In this document: positions 1 to 13,800 of the stretch, piece after piece | Position numbering within the stretch: the first letter of the stretch is position 1 | Layout of the letters: every line of letters starts with the position of its first letter | NCBI GenBank assembly: GCA_964304625.1 | Contig: OZ199840.1 | Location: 1,178,001 to 1,242,000, forward strand | Reading direction: 5' to 3' | Length of the DNA: 64,000 nt | Source: Kudoa neothunni | Lineage: Eukaryota; Cnidaria | The notes under the pieces: generated by a model | Seen by the model: only the letters and a program-made list of their open reading frames with translations | The model's database searches: none | Told to the model about the DNA's origin: nothing | Translations under genes and position numbers: made by a program

Positions 1-88
1 AAAAGGTTGGTAGAAGGAAACAAATGGCTTTTCAAAATTGATATTGTTTTTGATTTTACAAACTAATTGTGTCTATTTATAGTAAAAC

Positions 89-3000
89 ATGCCAAAAAAT
101 TCAAAGACATTCGATCAGAAAAAGATTCCTTTTTCGTCTCCACTTATCAAAGCTACGCTAATGGAACAAGAGGACGATAACAGTAGTAAACTTAGGGCCA
201 AATACACTAATATTAAAGTGAAATCAAATTTGTTTGTTTATAATCACATCAATACTACGTTTATAGAATGAAATCAATTACGATACATCGTCACTGTCGT
301 CAACCTACAAAGGATGTGTGCTGGATAAACGATCGTATATATGACGTTTTTTTACCTATTAAATAATAGATACTTTTTAAGAACATCACAAATCAGCGAA
401 ATGAACAGAGTAGATTTCATCGTTAAAATTGATTGGCTCATATTTATTTGAACTGAATCGTTTTTATTCTTATAGGATGACGCAAAAGGCGGCAATTGGA
501 CTACAATCACTCCGAAAAATGAAGCTTACATAGATTGGGACAATTGTAACGATAATATCTCAAAAATAGATTCTCAAGTGAATCACATTTAAATTTTTAT
601 TGACGAATTAATTGTATGAACATATAGGGATCGTCCGCTGTTGAGCTAGTCGTAGCGGTAAAGTCAGCCATTCAGCAACGACAAGATATCCTAGAGGTAG
701 CTTCTGCATATGTAATCTAACTAGATTTGAGTTCAAATTCGAGCAGGAGTGGAAGAAGAAAGCCGAAACTTCAGTGAATGAATTGCAACAGGTGAAACAA
801 GGCAAGAGTCAATTGGAATGCTCTATCGGAAAAAAAGAAAGAATGATTTCCCAACTCACGAAAGAGATTTCCGAAATGTAATTGAAGCTTCTATGTATTC
901 TATTTATTTTTCATCTATTCTATGTTAGGCAAACTCAACTAACAATTCTTCACGGCGAGACTAGCACACTTAAAAAGAATTATGAATGCGCCAAGTCGGA
1001 AAAAGAAAAACTCAATTCATTGTACCATTGTGCATTGCAAGAGTTGAGCGATGCTAGGAAAAAGTTAACTCTCACAGAAGAACAAAGAGACAAACTCGAA
1101 CGTAGATTCCGACTTCAGGAAGAAGAAAACGAACATTGGTTCAAAAAAGGCGAGCAAATTGAGACCGAACTTGTCAATTCGAAACATACTATCGCTTCTT
1201 TGAAAGCAGAAATTGTTGAATTAGAAGAGAAACTTGCGCTGTTACAAGCTCAACTCATTGGAAAGACAATAGAGCATAAAGTTATAAAATCAACATTCTA
1301 AAACATACTTAGAATTTATGAATTAGGAAGATGATGGTGCTATTGAAGAACTCAAAACGAGGTTGACTCAATCGTTGGAAGAGTTGAAGAAAGAAATCCA
1401 ACGGAATAGAGTTAACACCACCGAGATAAACAAAATGACTCAGCTAATCGATAAATTGGAACAGGATAAAGCAAACATTCAGAAGGTTACCAACTTTTAT
1501 TAATTTTGTGACATAAATATAAAAAATGTAGTTATTGAATGAAGCTGAGGAACAGAAAAATGCATTCCAGATTCAGAATTCTTCCCTGCAATCAGAGCTT
1601 AAAAGTTGGAAGGAAAAGTACAATGATATTCAGCAATCGTGTGAAGAACTGCAGAAAACGGTAAAAAATCTAGAAAAAAAGTAATCAACAGTTAACTCAA
1701 TAAATAAAATAATTTTTATTAAGAATGAAAGAATTTGAAGCCGATAACATACATCTGAAGAAAAAATTGTCTGATTCTCTCACGGAAAATACCAATTTAC
1801 AAGAAGAGCTTGAAAAGACAGATGAGAGCCTCAAAAAAAGTCAAAATCAACTATTAAAATTACAAATTGACCTAGAAAAACAAAAAACATTACTAACTGA
1901 TGCCAATACTAACATTAAAATGCTCCAGAATGAAAAGCAATCCATCAGCAAACAACTGAAAATCCTGGAAGACATGGAAAAGAAACGCCAAAAGAAACGC
2001 CAAGTATTGACTGTTCGTAGTATTTAATTGAGTTGATTTAAAAATAGAACGAGCTCACCCGTTTGTTATCTGACAACAAATCTCTAAAGCAAACTATTGA
2101 AATTGTTAAAGACAAGCTCGCTTCGGAAAACCGACCAGCTCTCGAAAGCACAACGTGAAGTTAAAACCTTCCAACAACAGCTCAAATGTGTTGAGAGTGA
2201 TTTGATTGAGGAGAAAACCCGCCACAGTGAGGAGTTGTTTTCTTTGCAAGAAAAAAGCCAAAGCATCGAACGATTACTGGAAAAATTATGTTGAAAAGGA
2301 GGTGATTCACATTGATATTTTATTTTACGTTGTCTTTCATTTTTTTAATTCTTTATAGATATGCCAAATCAAACAAACCTACATGGGAAAAATTGCACCG
2401 ACATTGCGAGGAATATTCGTCTGTAATGGCACAATCAAATAGTAGAGAGGCATCATTTTTCTCGGAACCCCCGAATCCCTACAGAACTTGTTGATGAAAT
2501 TTCTTACCTGAAAAGACAACTCACTGATTCAACTAAAAAACTTGAAGATGCAATTCTTCAGGCTGAAACCAGTAGAAAACAAATATATGAAAGAACCAAC
2601 ATAGAACAACAGCAAATGATTGAAAAATTGAACCCAGCTAAAAAACTTGACAGCAATTACATTGGTGAGCTTTGAATCGAGGATCCAAACAATAATGTCG
2701 AATTTTATTGGTGAAAATGTATTTATCTTTTTTAAATTTTGAGAACGCTTTTAAAACAATGTTATTATTTTATAGAATGCACTACAGTTGTTAGAGTCTG
2801 AGAATAAGGTTCTAAAAGAAAAATTGGAAAAATACAAGTTAAATTATTAGCTTAAATTTCTTCAGATTATAATTTTTTTTTGTAGGAAAAAACATGAAGA
2901 AACTAAAAACCTAGAAGTCACAATGGAAAGAATTGTTGGCTGAAAAGGGATACAACTTCGAATCGATTTGGGGTCATTCCAAAAATCTTACTGCGCTAGC

Positions 3001-6000
3001 CGAAGAAGCGATCGATCGTCTTAAACAAGATCTATCTGATACAAAACGAAAACTTGAAGAGCGCATAGAGGCAGTGGAAACATTAAAGTCAGAACAGTTG
3101 ACTCTGAAGAAAACATATCGGCAGCAAAGATGCACAAATCAACCTCTTACATCAATCCATTGAAAGCTTGCAGAAACAAATTCTCGAATACACCAAAGAC
3201 AATGAAAGTGTGAGGGTTTTGAAAGAAAACATCGAGCACGACCAAACTCATCTTCGATAAGACACATTTTTACTTAAAAATGAAATCAACGAGCTTCGTT
3301 CCTCACTAGAACAGTCAATGCTTTCCAAAAAAGATGTTTGTTCATTGAATAATAAAATCAATCAAGAAGTATTTGACATAAATAGGTTTCAGTTTAATTG
3401 ATGTGGTTGATTGTGGTTTAGTTGTACGAGTTGAAAGCAGAAATCAAGTCCAAAACAAATGAAATAACCTCCCATCAAGCAAACGTCCGCATCTCTTCAA
3501 AACAACTGCATTCAAGTCAAAATGAAATTCTAGAACTTAAAAATGTATAATATTTGTGTTTTTATATATAAATAATTAAATAAAATAATAGAAACTCAAA
3601 GCAACCCCTCAAAATATCACCGCTGATAACAACTTCAAGGAACTGATGGACAAGTTTGTTGAAGCCAACAAAAAAAATCAATAAACTTCAATTGCAAATC
3701 ACCGAATTAAACAACAACGCCAAAAACATCGAAAATGTCCACCTAGTCAAATTAAAGCAACAGACGATGAAAAAACGGTCGATACTTTCTCAAGTGGAAC
3801 AACTCAATGACCTCGTCAAATCAGAAGACTCCAAAAAACAAACGACTCACCGAATGTCTTAACTCAACAGATGGCATCCTCACAGAATTAATTCGAATTT
3901 TTGATAATCATGGTCAGTCGATAATGCAAACACTAAAAATACCCATCGAAAGATTGTATGAGCCTGTATCAGTGAACCACAAGTATTTTATTGAATGATC
4001 CGATTTTGCTATTTTGATATTTTTCCCAGTGAATGTGCCAATTATTGCTATTACTCTAACAAACAGGAATTTGTTCTACTGTGCGGTGAGTCGTTAATTG
4101 AGTTAAGTCATAATCAAAAATGATTTAGAGGGGGCTATTGAAAAAATTAAAATTATAATCAAAGAACTTGTTGAACGAGAAAATCGTCTCTCTAATCAGC
4201 TCGCCGAACAACAAGAGCAGCAGAAATTAGCCGAAATGAACAATGAGAAAAAAACCAATTCGCATAAGTCTCAAATAGACCAGTTCCAAAAGATAGTTCA
4301 AGCAAAACAAGAGGGTATTTAAAAATAACAATTTGTTTATTCGCTTTTTAAATTAAATATGTATCTATATGTATTCAATGTGAATTTTTTTAATATATTA
4401 ATTTTAATTATCGTTTTTATGAATCAAAATAAGTTTTTTACAATTCTAACCTGATTGTTTTAGAGTTTGACAAAATACATCAACAACTTATCGACATACA
4501 ACTCTTGCAATCATCACAATCAGACGATGTTTCCAAGTCCATATCGGAGCATCTGGAGAGACAACGAAGCGCCATGTCGCAATCAGAGGAAAACAAAAAC
4601 AGCATTAAAACTGAGGTTATTAGATTTTTAATATTATAATAAATTTATTATTTATAAATATGTCTATAGTTGTTTAATGTGAACAAGAGAATGCAGAATT
4701 TAGTCACTGAGAAAAGAGAATTAGAAATCAAACTTCAAGAGATAGAATCTGTGTGCTCAATGTACAACATAAAAATAGTCACTTTGGAAGGTTCGAACAA
4801 TTCAAACATTGAATATTTAAATTAAAAAACATTTTATTTAAATGAAAATATAATTATTAGGTGAAATTGAAAATCTTACCCTCAAACTAAAGGATTGCAA
4901 TGAGAGAGACGTCGAACAAAATGACCTCATCAGTAAAATTACATCTAACAATCGTGAACTCACTGATCAACTCATGAAATACAAAATTGAAATTCAAAAA
5001 CTTCAGACAGTAATATATTTTTTAGAAATTAAATTAAGTAAACAATATTTGGTTAGATAATCGCTGAGAAGGAACAAACTGTGTTGTTGAATGACGAAGG
5101 TGGCTTCGACAATGACGAGTGCTCCGATAAACATTGTTGCATGAAAAACAAATGTGGTCATCTTCACGCTTCTATTGCTGATGTGGAGTTGCAAAAGAAA
5201 CTGCTCCAAGAACGTCTAGAATCAGCTCAAAAGTCTGAACACATGTCACGGTTGAATATGGTTTCAATGGAGGACAAAATAAAGTCACTTTGCAGTCAGC
5301 TGGATTCGATTCAAATGGAAAAAGCCTCCCTTGAAGGATGGGTGCAACACTTACAAAAAATGTTACAGGAAAATAGCACCGTTATCCCTGCCAAAGAATC
5401 TACACCTTCAGCTAAATCGGACGTAATCTCACTGCCGCCACTAATCAAATATGTCTTTTGTGATTCTTATTTAATCATTTTTCTGTAGAAATCCCTCAAA
5501 ACCGAAGATATTATTCAATACAAGGGGCACATCAAACAACTGGAAATTGACAACAGCCATCTAAAGAAAAAGCTCGATCAACTCACTCAACAACTCAACT
5601 CGATTCAGTTATCCAAATCACTGAGCGACCAACACAAACTCATCGCCGAAAGGGATGAATATGAAAAAAAATACAGCCAAGTGAAGAAACAATACGATGA
5701 GAAAGAAGTTGAGATAAGCAACCTCAAAAGTGAAATTAACGCTATAAAGATGAGATATCTGAGGAAAACTGAGCCTTCCAGATCAACTCAAGATTATCAG
5801 TAAAAACTAATAATAAATATATATACGTGTTTGTTTAATTATGTATTTCAACCTAGGGATACTATTCAAACTGGTTCTGATCTTAGTTTGGACAAACGTG
5901 TGACTGCTTGTGTGGTCACCTACTCGCACAAGTCTGACTCTAAAAATGTATCCTTTATTTTTGCATTTAATTTTTTAATTTCGTTTTAGAGCTCATTCAG

Positions 6001-6325
6001 TAGAGGTTCGCCTAAGGCATCCACTCAATATCATCAAATCGAACAAAGCAAACTGCAAAATTCAATACACAAAATCGATCAACATCCCAAATCACAACTA
6101 CAACAAGATTCCACTGATTTCAAATGCGACGAATGCACCTCCAAATATGAATATGACTCTTCGCTCGATCTCACCTCACAAAGAATGATGCATGTTTCAG
6201 CTACAAACGTTGCCATGGTTCCACAAATGCAACCTTATTCCACCAAGGATTCGCATTCGGCTGACAACCCCAAAGAGAAAAAATCAAAAAAGAAATTCTC
6301 ATGGCGAAAAAAGACAATTGTCTGA
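89..6325 (+). CDS. large coiled-coil protein, many exons, middle part frame-broken
   Basis: Start ATG 89 follows an apparent 5'-UTR splice acceptor with an in-frame TAA before it. Exons with matching phase are 89-217, 476-577, 628-696, 732-877, 929-1280, 1327-1485, 1532-1680, 1724-2003, then 2048 onward; 4030-4085, 4129 onward and several more lead to the stop at 6323-6325. Almost the whole product is heptad coiled coil rich in E, K, Q and L, with a Cys/His-rich patch near 5127-5165 and a non-coiled tail from about 5860. The last residues are strongly basic and end in TIV, a possible class I PDZ ligand. No kinase, motor, GRIP or PH domain is visible, so the family is unassigned (cytoskeletal or centrosomal is only a guess). 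Between 2048 and 3862 the reading frame breaks about seven times and there is an in-frame TAA at 3258-3260; both ends are clean. Either a decaying gene or a locally poor assembly. Confidence 0.75.
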
Positions 6326-6652
6326 ATGATGCATTATTTGATAATAATTTTTTTTCATTAGTTAATATTTGGAAATTAATTATTTCCCAAATCTATTAAG
6401 TTGAAGTTATTAAAATGGGTTTTTTGCGTGGACATATTTAAAGCAGTTACCACCACAGTTGTTCTAGAAATAGGACCTTGAACAATTTGATGTTGCTTCA
6501 TGGTCGAATGGCTGTGAAATATTTTTCAGTGTACGGTACACACATATTGGAATTGGTACAAACCTATTCATATTAAAGTTTAATATAATATGAAAAACAG
6601 AAATTAAAAAATAACAAAATATACTTGAAATTTAGGACAAGGGAGACAAAAT

Positions 6653-9600
6653 TTAGTTATCGCAGAAACTGGAACACACGAATTATTAATGCATACCTAG
6701 AATAATTTTGAATAGTGCTTTGATAGTTTTTAATTACTGCATCATCTTTTACACATGAGACTCCTTCGTTGACAAACCCAAGCGGATCTGGTTTTGTACT
6801 ATTATAGATGATTCAAACAAACCAACCTGTAGGACTCATATACTAGCACATTTGCTTGTTGGCTTTAAAGTTGATGTGATTTCCGATCCATTGCGTTGAA
6901 TTACAAAACAAATGGCCACAACCTACTGGACTTTTTTTAATGCGATTTCGTTCAATCTCATTTCTTAATTAATCTACTTGTTACTACAAAGTAAATTAAA
7001 GAGGGGTTTGTTTGTCACTAGCTCTGGCGTTTTGCAACCCTTATATTTGAGTCTAGCGGCATAGTTTGAGCATTCTTTTGAATATTCCACATAGTCTATT
7101 TTTCGAAAAATAATTAAACTATTTTAGTTGAACGATTTTACTTGTTTTGAACATTTTTTTACATGCCTGAGTTCGATCGCCACATACACCATTATAGCAA
7201 AATCCCTAATTATAATTTGACATAATTTTTATATTGATTTAAATGTGTTTCACTTATGGTTAAAATTGTTTTTTATTTTTTATAAAATCCACCCTCATAA
7301 TTGTTAATTAGATGAACGTTTATTTAAATAGTATTGTAATTTTCGTTTGTTTATGTAATTATTGTTCTACTATAACGTTTTCATGTTTTTATTAATGATA
7401 TGATAAACAATTTAAAAGTTGATTTTTTTAAAAATAGATAAATTAAATCCCCTAATAATAATATTTTTAAAAAATAATTAACTTTGATACTAAAAAATTA
7501 GAGATTACAAATAATACATTAATTAAAATAATTTCAACAAAATTTTTGTTGTCAAATGATTGTCATTTCAGCAAATTTTATATTAATCATAAATTTTTAA
7601 AAATATATATTCAAAATATATTAAACATGAAAATTAATTAATTGATTTAGGCCTATTGTCCGATTTATAGAATATCGTATACATAACACAAATAGAATTA
7701 TAGTGGAAAAAATACACTTTTGCATGGATATCCGTCCGATTTGAACTGATTATATGGGCACTAAAGGAATTTACAAGTCAAATATATACATGAGATGTAC
7801 ATGTCTCAGTCGGCCATTACAAAATTCAGCAATATCACACACATCGGTTGCATTTCTGCATAATTTTCCTAACGCAAGCTATACATATATAACTTTAAAT
7901 AACTGCTAGCATTTTTGAGAGAGAAAATTGTTACCTGACAATTTTCACAACATTCTTCCTCCGAACATTTAATCGAAGGAGAAACAAACTGACAACTATT
8001 GAAATCGCAACACTTATCAACTTTCCTTAAGATGCATGACTATCGTCAAGATTAATTATAATAAATTTTACAGCGATAACCTCATAGAAACCACAATCAC
8101 AATCTTCTTGGTTGTTCAGCTCAATGATCCCATTTCCACAAGATTCAAAATAATTTCCCTTATTTATTTTATCATTGCGAACTCTAATTGTAAACAACTT
8201 TGGGGCAATAATTGGAACAATTGGTGGCCGTCTTCATGAACTGTTGGATGGAACAAGAAGAAAATGCAGGCGGTCTTTCACCATACCTAAACACAAATTG
8301 TCGCATATTCCAACAAAAAGTCAAACTTACCACTCTATTATGTGTTCTACCATAATACATTTGTTTCTGAACGCACAAAGGCAACCATTCTTTTCCACTG
8401 GATAGGTGGTCATTCCCATAATATTCCCAATATGCCTTGCAAAAGTTATACTGGCATTTATTCGGTGGTTTAATGTCTTTAAATCAACCTATAATCACAT
8501 ACATAAATATGAGGAACTTTTTAATAACAAATTTTTATAATATTAGATAAGGAAATTTCTATCATAAATTGTTGAAAACTGAATACAGGTATCAGTGCTA
8601 TTGCTTCATTGCTGCATAATTTACCAAATACACTTAGACTGTCATCTTCAAAATTTGATTTTTTTTCACTTGAATTTATTAGTACAATTTAATGAAAAAA
8701 TAAAGGTACAAAATCAATATGTAAATATCAGCCTTCAATCTGGTGCTCCGAAAATAGTTCCTGAGTTGGTTTCTGATTAGGGAGCCAGTGTTGCCTATAT
8801 GCACAGGATTGCCATTGGACCAATAGAGCGGCGGTTGCGAATACAACATAATCTTATGCCAAGCAAATATCTAGATATTAGATATTAGTAAAATCGATGT
8901 TTCGACTTTCTTTTAATGAAAAAGAAACATAATAATTAACTTTATTCAATATTCTCAATCGTAAAGTCTTATTTTTGAATAATTTAAATTTTCTATAGAA
9001 ATTTTAATTATTTTTAGGGTACAATTATACTCAAATTTATAGAATAAAATTCACCCTAGAAATAATTGTATCAAAAATATAAAAGGAAGGAAATTGTTTG
9101 ATTTTCTACTTATATTGATAAATATTTGAACTTAAATATATCAAAAGATTATTTCAATTTTTAGGTTTGAATATTACAGCTCCTAAAAATTTTCATATTT
9201 AGATTTTATTTATAAATATTTCGGTATAATTACAAAAATTAAAAATGTAAGATAAGCGGATTAACGCAAAAACTTAAAATTACTCTCTGCAAGTATCTCA
9301 TCACTGCTGAAAGATATCTATCAAATTGAACAAATTTGCTGTTTTGTTTGGCCTTTAAAATAATTGAACGAAATAAAACCCCCAAAGCACTTTACAATTT
9401 CGTGAGAAATCATAAAAGCCACATTCAAGCAATAACCATCATTAATGGTGACAATATACCCGGGTTTTTTCCAATCCTTCACTAATTAAAAAGTCACAAA
9501 TGATCGATTACTACCTTTGATTTTTCGTTAGGCTCAACCGAAGTGACCAAAACCTATATCAACACAATAATTAACGTTTCAAAATAAATACACTTATTCC

Positions 9601-10729
9601 TTATTAGTGCATTTTAGATACCAAAATCATAATTGCGGAAATAAAAATTTTTAACCTCTCCATTAAACTGTTTGGTGGTTGCATGGTAAAAATATTGCTC
9701 AAAATTATAAAATATATTGAACTATTCATATTTTTCTAAAGTTAAACAAATGATTATTTCAGTATAAATCATCACTGGAGATTATTCAGTTACCAAATCC
9801 CCTGATAGATAAATTAGTAATATCAGGTGAAATAATAAAATTCATAGCCAATTAAATATTGAATAGCTCACCTATAGCGATGAAAATACTATTTTATTGT
9901 TATTTCTGGAAATTTTATTGGATTTATTAATTTCAACAATAAAATACATCGATTTATTTATTCAAGTTATCCATATTGGTTTTTAGATGTTCATGATATT
10001 TAATTACCAATAATTAACTTAATGAAAACTTAAAAATTTTATATTTTAAACTATATTAATATTTTTTACCTTATATATTTATTGAAATTTTGTAGCAGAC
10101 GAAAATTAGGAATTAAAATCACTTTCCTCAGTTTAATTACGAATTTCAAACAACATTATATTAATTCACACAACAAATTAAAAATCATTATTTTTATAAA
10201 TAATTTAGAATATAATTATCATCTTACAAAATATGAATAAAAATAATTTAGTTCTTAGATCAAATATTCTAAAAAACGTCTAAAAATGATTTGAAAATAT
10301 TTATCTATGGAGCAATGGTATTTTATATTTTAAGCTGCATATTTTTAACCTTCTAGCGGATTTGAGGCGTTTTACTCCTCACATCACATTTAATTTGGGC
10401 ATAAAATTTTACGAACTTCTTGTAGAAAATTGAAATTTACACAATTCTCCTACACTTATTACACATACCACATATCAGAAACTCGGCTAAAAAATAAGTT
10501 CAGGTCATGCCCAAAAACCTTATATCATCTAACGGACTTGGGTAAAAAAATACCCCCGGGTTTTTTGCTTATAATAAATTGAAAAATTATAAATAATTAA
10601 ATGGGAAACTTCTGTAAAATTCCATCGACAAATTTCCATGAAAATCTGCAATTAATACGCCATCTAATCCTATGTGGAATTCATCATCGATCGCTCGAAA
10701 ATTTCCGTTGGTATAATATTGAGGTTCTC
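6653..10729 (-). CDS. ADAM-family disintegrin with inactive metalloprotease (partial 5' end)
   Basis: Exons in gene order: 10729-10610 (end of prodomain), 9481-9396 and 8870-8710 (metalloprotease, with YWSNGN matching the usual EIW..GN strand), 8668-8587, 8488-8331 (active-site helix), 8286-8196 (AFSSCS), 8158-8081 (CGNG..E..CDCG), 8012-7935 (CCDFNSC..CCENC), 7878-7801 (LCRNATDVCDIAEFCNG), 7760-7716 (CPYNQFKSDGYPC), 7205-7163 (FCYNGVC), 7095-7039, 6925-6850 (CGHLFC), 6798-6697 (LGFVNEGVSC) and 6668-6653. Phases agree throughout except the 8158/8012 junction, where donor and acceptor choice is open. ADAMs are secreted or membrane proteases and integrin ligands. Here the zinc motif HExxHxxGxxH is replaced by a run reading RHIGNIMGMTT, so it should not be catalytic. 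The visible end lacks a membrane span, suggesting a soluble form. Exons upstream of 10729, with signal peptide and most of the prodomain, were not resolved. Confidence 0.82.
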
Positions 10730-10829
10730 CTATCAGATATCAGATGGACAGAGAAACATCGATTTTGTCAGCTACACCAGATTTTAATAAATAACGAAAG
10801 TTTATCCTTGAATTATAACGTTGAATAAT

Positions 10830-13800
10830 GCTTCCTCGGAGATTTTATTTTAATTATGCGCCAATTTCGATTATGTAGAAAAATGGGCTTATTCGAGCAA
10901 ACTTTGGACTAATTGGAGCATTCTGGAGGGTGAATAATAATGAGCGCATTCAGTGAATTTTTTTATGATATCCACTCCCATTGTGGTGAGTTGTATAATA
11001 ACTTGTTTTTTACAACACTTGACACAAGGTCTTAGTATTCGTTGAAAATAATCCCCGATGCTTGAGCCGACCCCGATTAAATTATGAAATAGATGTAAAT
11101 ATACTTCGAAATCTATTGATAGAATCTACTAAAACTTCTCATTTAAATTCAAAATTATTTTTTGAGTAAATTTAATCAAAAAAAAACTTGGGATGTTTTT
11201 CATCCCAAGCCTCTTAACCCCCCTGCAGGTACCGGTACTGACTGGGGTAGTTGAAGACTTCAAATGAATTATTTGGTTTCTACGTTGATGTATTTTTGGT
11301 TATTTACTTTGAAAATTTCAAGCTCCTATATTAAGTGCGTTTCTATCTGAGAATAAAATTTATAATTTATCGGCTTAAGATTTATGCAAAAAATAATACA
11401 CAGTTTTTCAATTTTCATTTAATATTTGTGTATTATTTTCTAGACCTCATTTATTTACGATAAATATGATTTTCTCTCATCAAAATCCTAATTTTTATAA
11501 TTAAATAAAAAATGCGAACCGTGAAAAGCAATATTTATTTTTGGGTATAATCCCCAATAGATTAACGATAATTAATCCGATTAATTATTCTATTTGTTTT
11601 CGCTTTCGCATATCGGATCGGAGTAACAATATTTTTATACATTTTATATTTTTTATGGGTTTTAATATGGGTCCTATAACAATTAAAAGATTTAGAAAAC
11701 CCTTTAATTGCTGGTATAAGAATCGTAATCAAAGCCAATTAATGCACGATAAACAACACAGCGGTATGACGGCACCGCCTTTTGAGCTATGTTTCGCAGG
11801 TTTAAAACCTCGTCCGCGACCACTCATTACATGTATCTGAAAATAAATACAATAATGATATATTATATGCTTTATTGTTTCATAGAATATCGATTCACTT
11901 GATGATAACACTAATCCTGAATTTTATTAATCACCGACTATTACCGAGGAAGTGTCTTTCAACGTTGGCCCTTGCCCCACCGGTGGTGGGGTGTATAGGG
12001 CGTGGAAATTTTTTTAACGATTATTGGACCGCTTCTGTGGGACGTGGACAATATTGAGTGTTGTTGTAACATGATAATGGTGGGATAATTGGACATTGTG
12101 GTGTTCTTTTAAGTCAATGTCGCTTATTTTTATATGACGATTATCATCTTAAAAACACCAAAACCAATGCCTGATTATATAAGAACTAATAATAGTATTT
12201 AACGTGTTCTCTACCCGAATATAATCTGAATAGTTTGATCTTATTATTTTCTTATTTAGAATCGTTTAAACCTTTTTTTGACTAAACATGGTGCAATGTT
12301 GATTAATTTTGTATTTATACTCTTTATTTTCCGTTTATTAGCCCCGTATACATTAAAATATTTCCTAATGAAGGCTGGATTACCACGAGTTTTATTTGAC
12401 GCAGTTTTTGACTGAATGAAGACCCAAAAATTTTTATTTTTAAAGTCCATCAATAAATTAAATTAGATCTAATCGAATACATTTTAATGAAAAAAGTATG
12501 TATGTATTAATTTATTTCAAATTTTAATGTGATACGGCCTTATTCAATGTTATCAACAGATTAAGTTAAAAAAAATCGATATTTTTGAAAAAAAGGGGCG
12601 CGATAGAAAAAAAGTTGGGGGAACATTGGTCTACACACTAATGGATGTATCTGGAGTTTACCGCGTGAATGTTCATTCATCGTATTTGATAATGAAAATC
12701 AACATTATTGATTTTTTAAGCATTATAAAATATACCTTTGTAATTTCAGTTTAACATTATATCAATAATGTTTCTGATAAATAAATTCATGTAAATAACT
12801 CCAAAAACAGCAATCTTCTATTTACTTGCTATGGAATTGTTAAGCTAGATGTATTGTTTAAAATATATAAAATTGAGATAAGTTGAATAAGCTTAAAGCA
12901 TATTTCGTCCGGGGTCAAGAAATACCCCAATCAGGCAGTCAGGCACACGCGTTTTGTTTCGGAAGTTAGGTTAGTACAGGGAAGGTTAAAGAATGGAATT
13001 TTTTGCTAGCTTAGAGGGTTAAATACAAATTATTTGATATCAACATTTTTTCTTAATGTATGACAATTTTTCACTGAATAATGTCGAGTGTTATTATCTA
13101 TCCTTCCGCTTTGTAATAGTAAGAGTGTACTCATTTTCCCACATGGGAGCATGCGCCAGAAATGAATCATTGTCGGCCAACGACAAAATTCTATGCGACA
13201 TCGTGACCCCAAGGATATTTGACTGATCATTGTGAGGGCTTAATAAGAAAAACCTGCTGCTAACTTCAAAACTTCTTCGTGCGTGCGCATACACAATTTA
13301 ATAAAATAATTGAATATATCAATATAAATTGTAAAGTCAATGAAGCTAAAAAATTATAATATTAATCGATTCAACGATAATTATAATAATGATAATAACT
13401 ATCGAATAATATACATGTAATACACAATGTGGGAATTTTAACATTATCCCTGTTTATTTTTTCCAACCAAAAAGTTTCTATTAACGATAAAAGTTTTGAC
13501 TTATATTTGAAAAAGATAATATCAGAAGTTTATATATATATATATATATATATAGTAATTAATGGATAAATGGTCAGAGTATTGGAAATACTCTAGCATA
13601 ACGTTTAATAAAGGCTTATATGAATGTGACAAATGAGAAAATAAGAATAAAATTAACTACCCGATGAATTCAACGTTATATTCTAATACCACGTTAGTTA
13701 TATTGTTGGTAAAAAATAGCGACATTTTTTAATTGTAAATCCTTTGGCCGCTTTAATGATCTACATCGTATTTGTCGTTATTGGAATCAAAAATTTTTCT

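Noticed and set aside
9396-9481. SHEIV taken as the ADAM zinc motif HExxH
   Set aside because: By exon order and phase this exon lies at the start of the metalloprotease domain, far before the active-site helix; the true site is at 8331-8488.
10345-13022. A 2.7-kb piggyBac element between TTAACC ends
   Set aside because: The ends match only weakly and the interval contains the ADAM prodomain exon; TTAA is common in AT-rich DNA.
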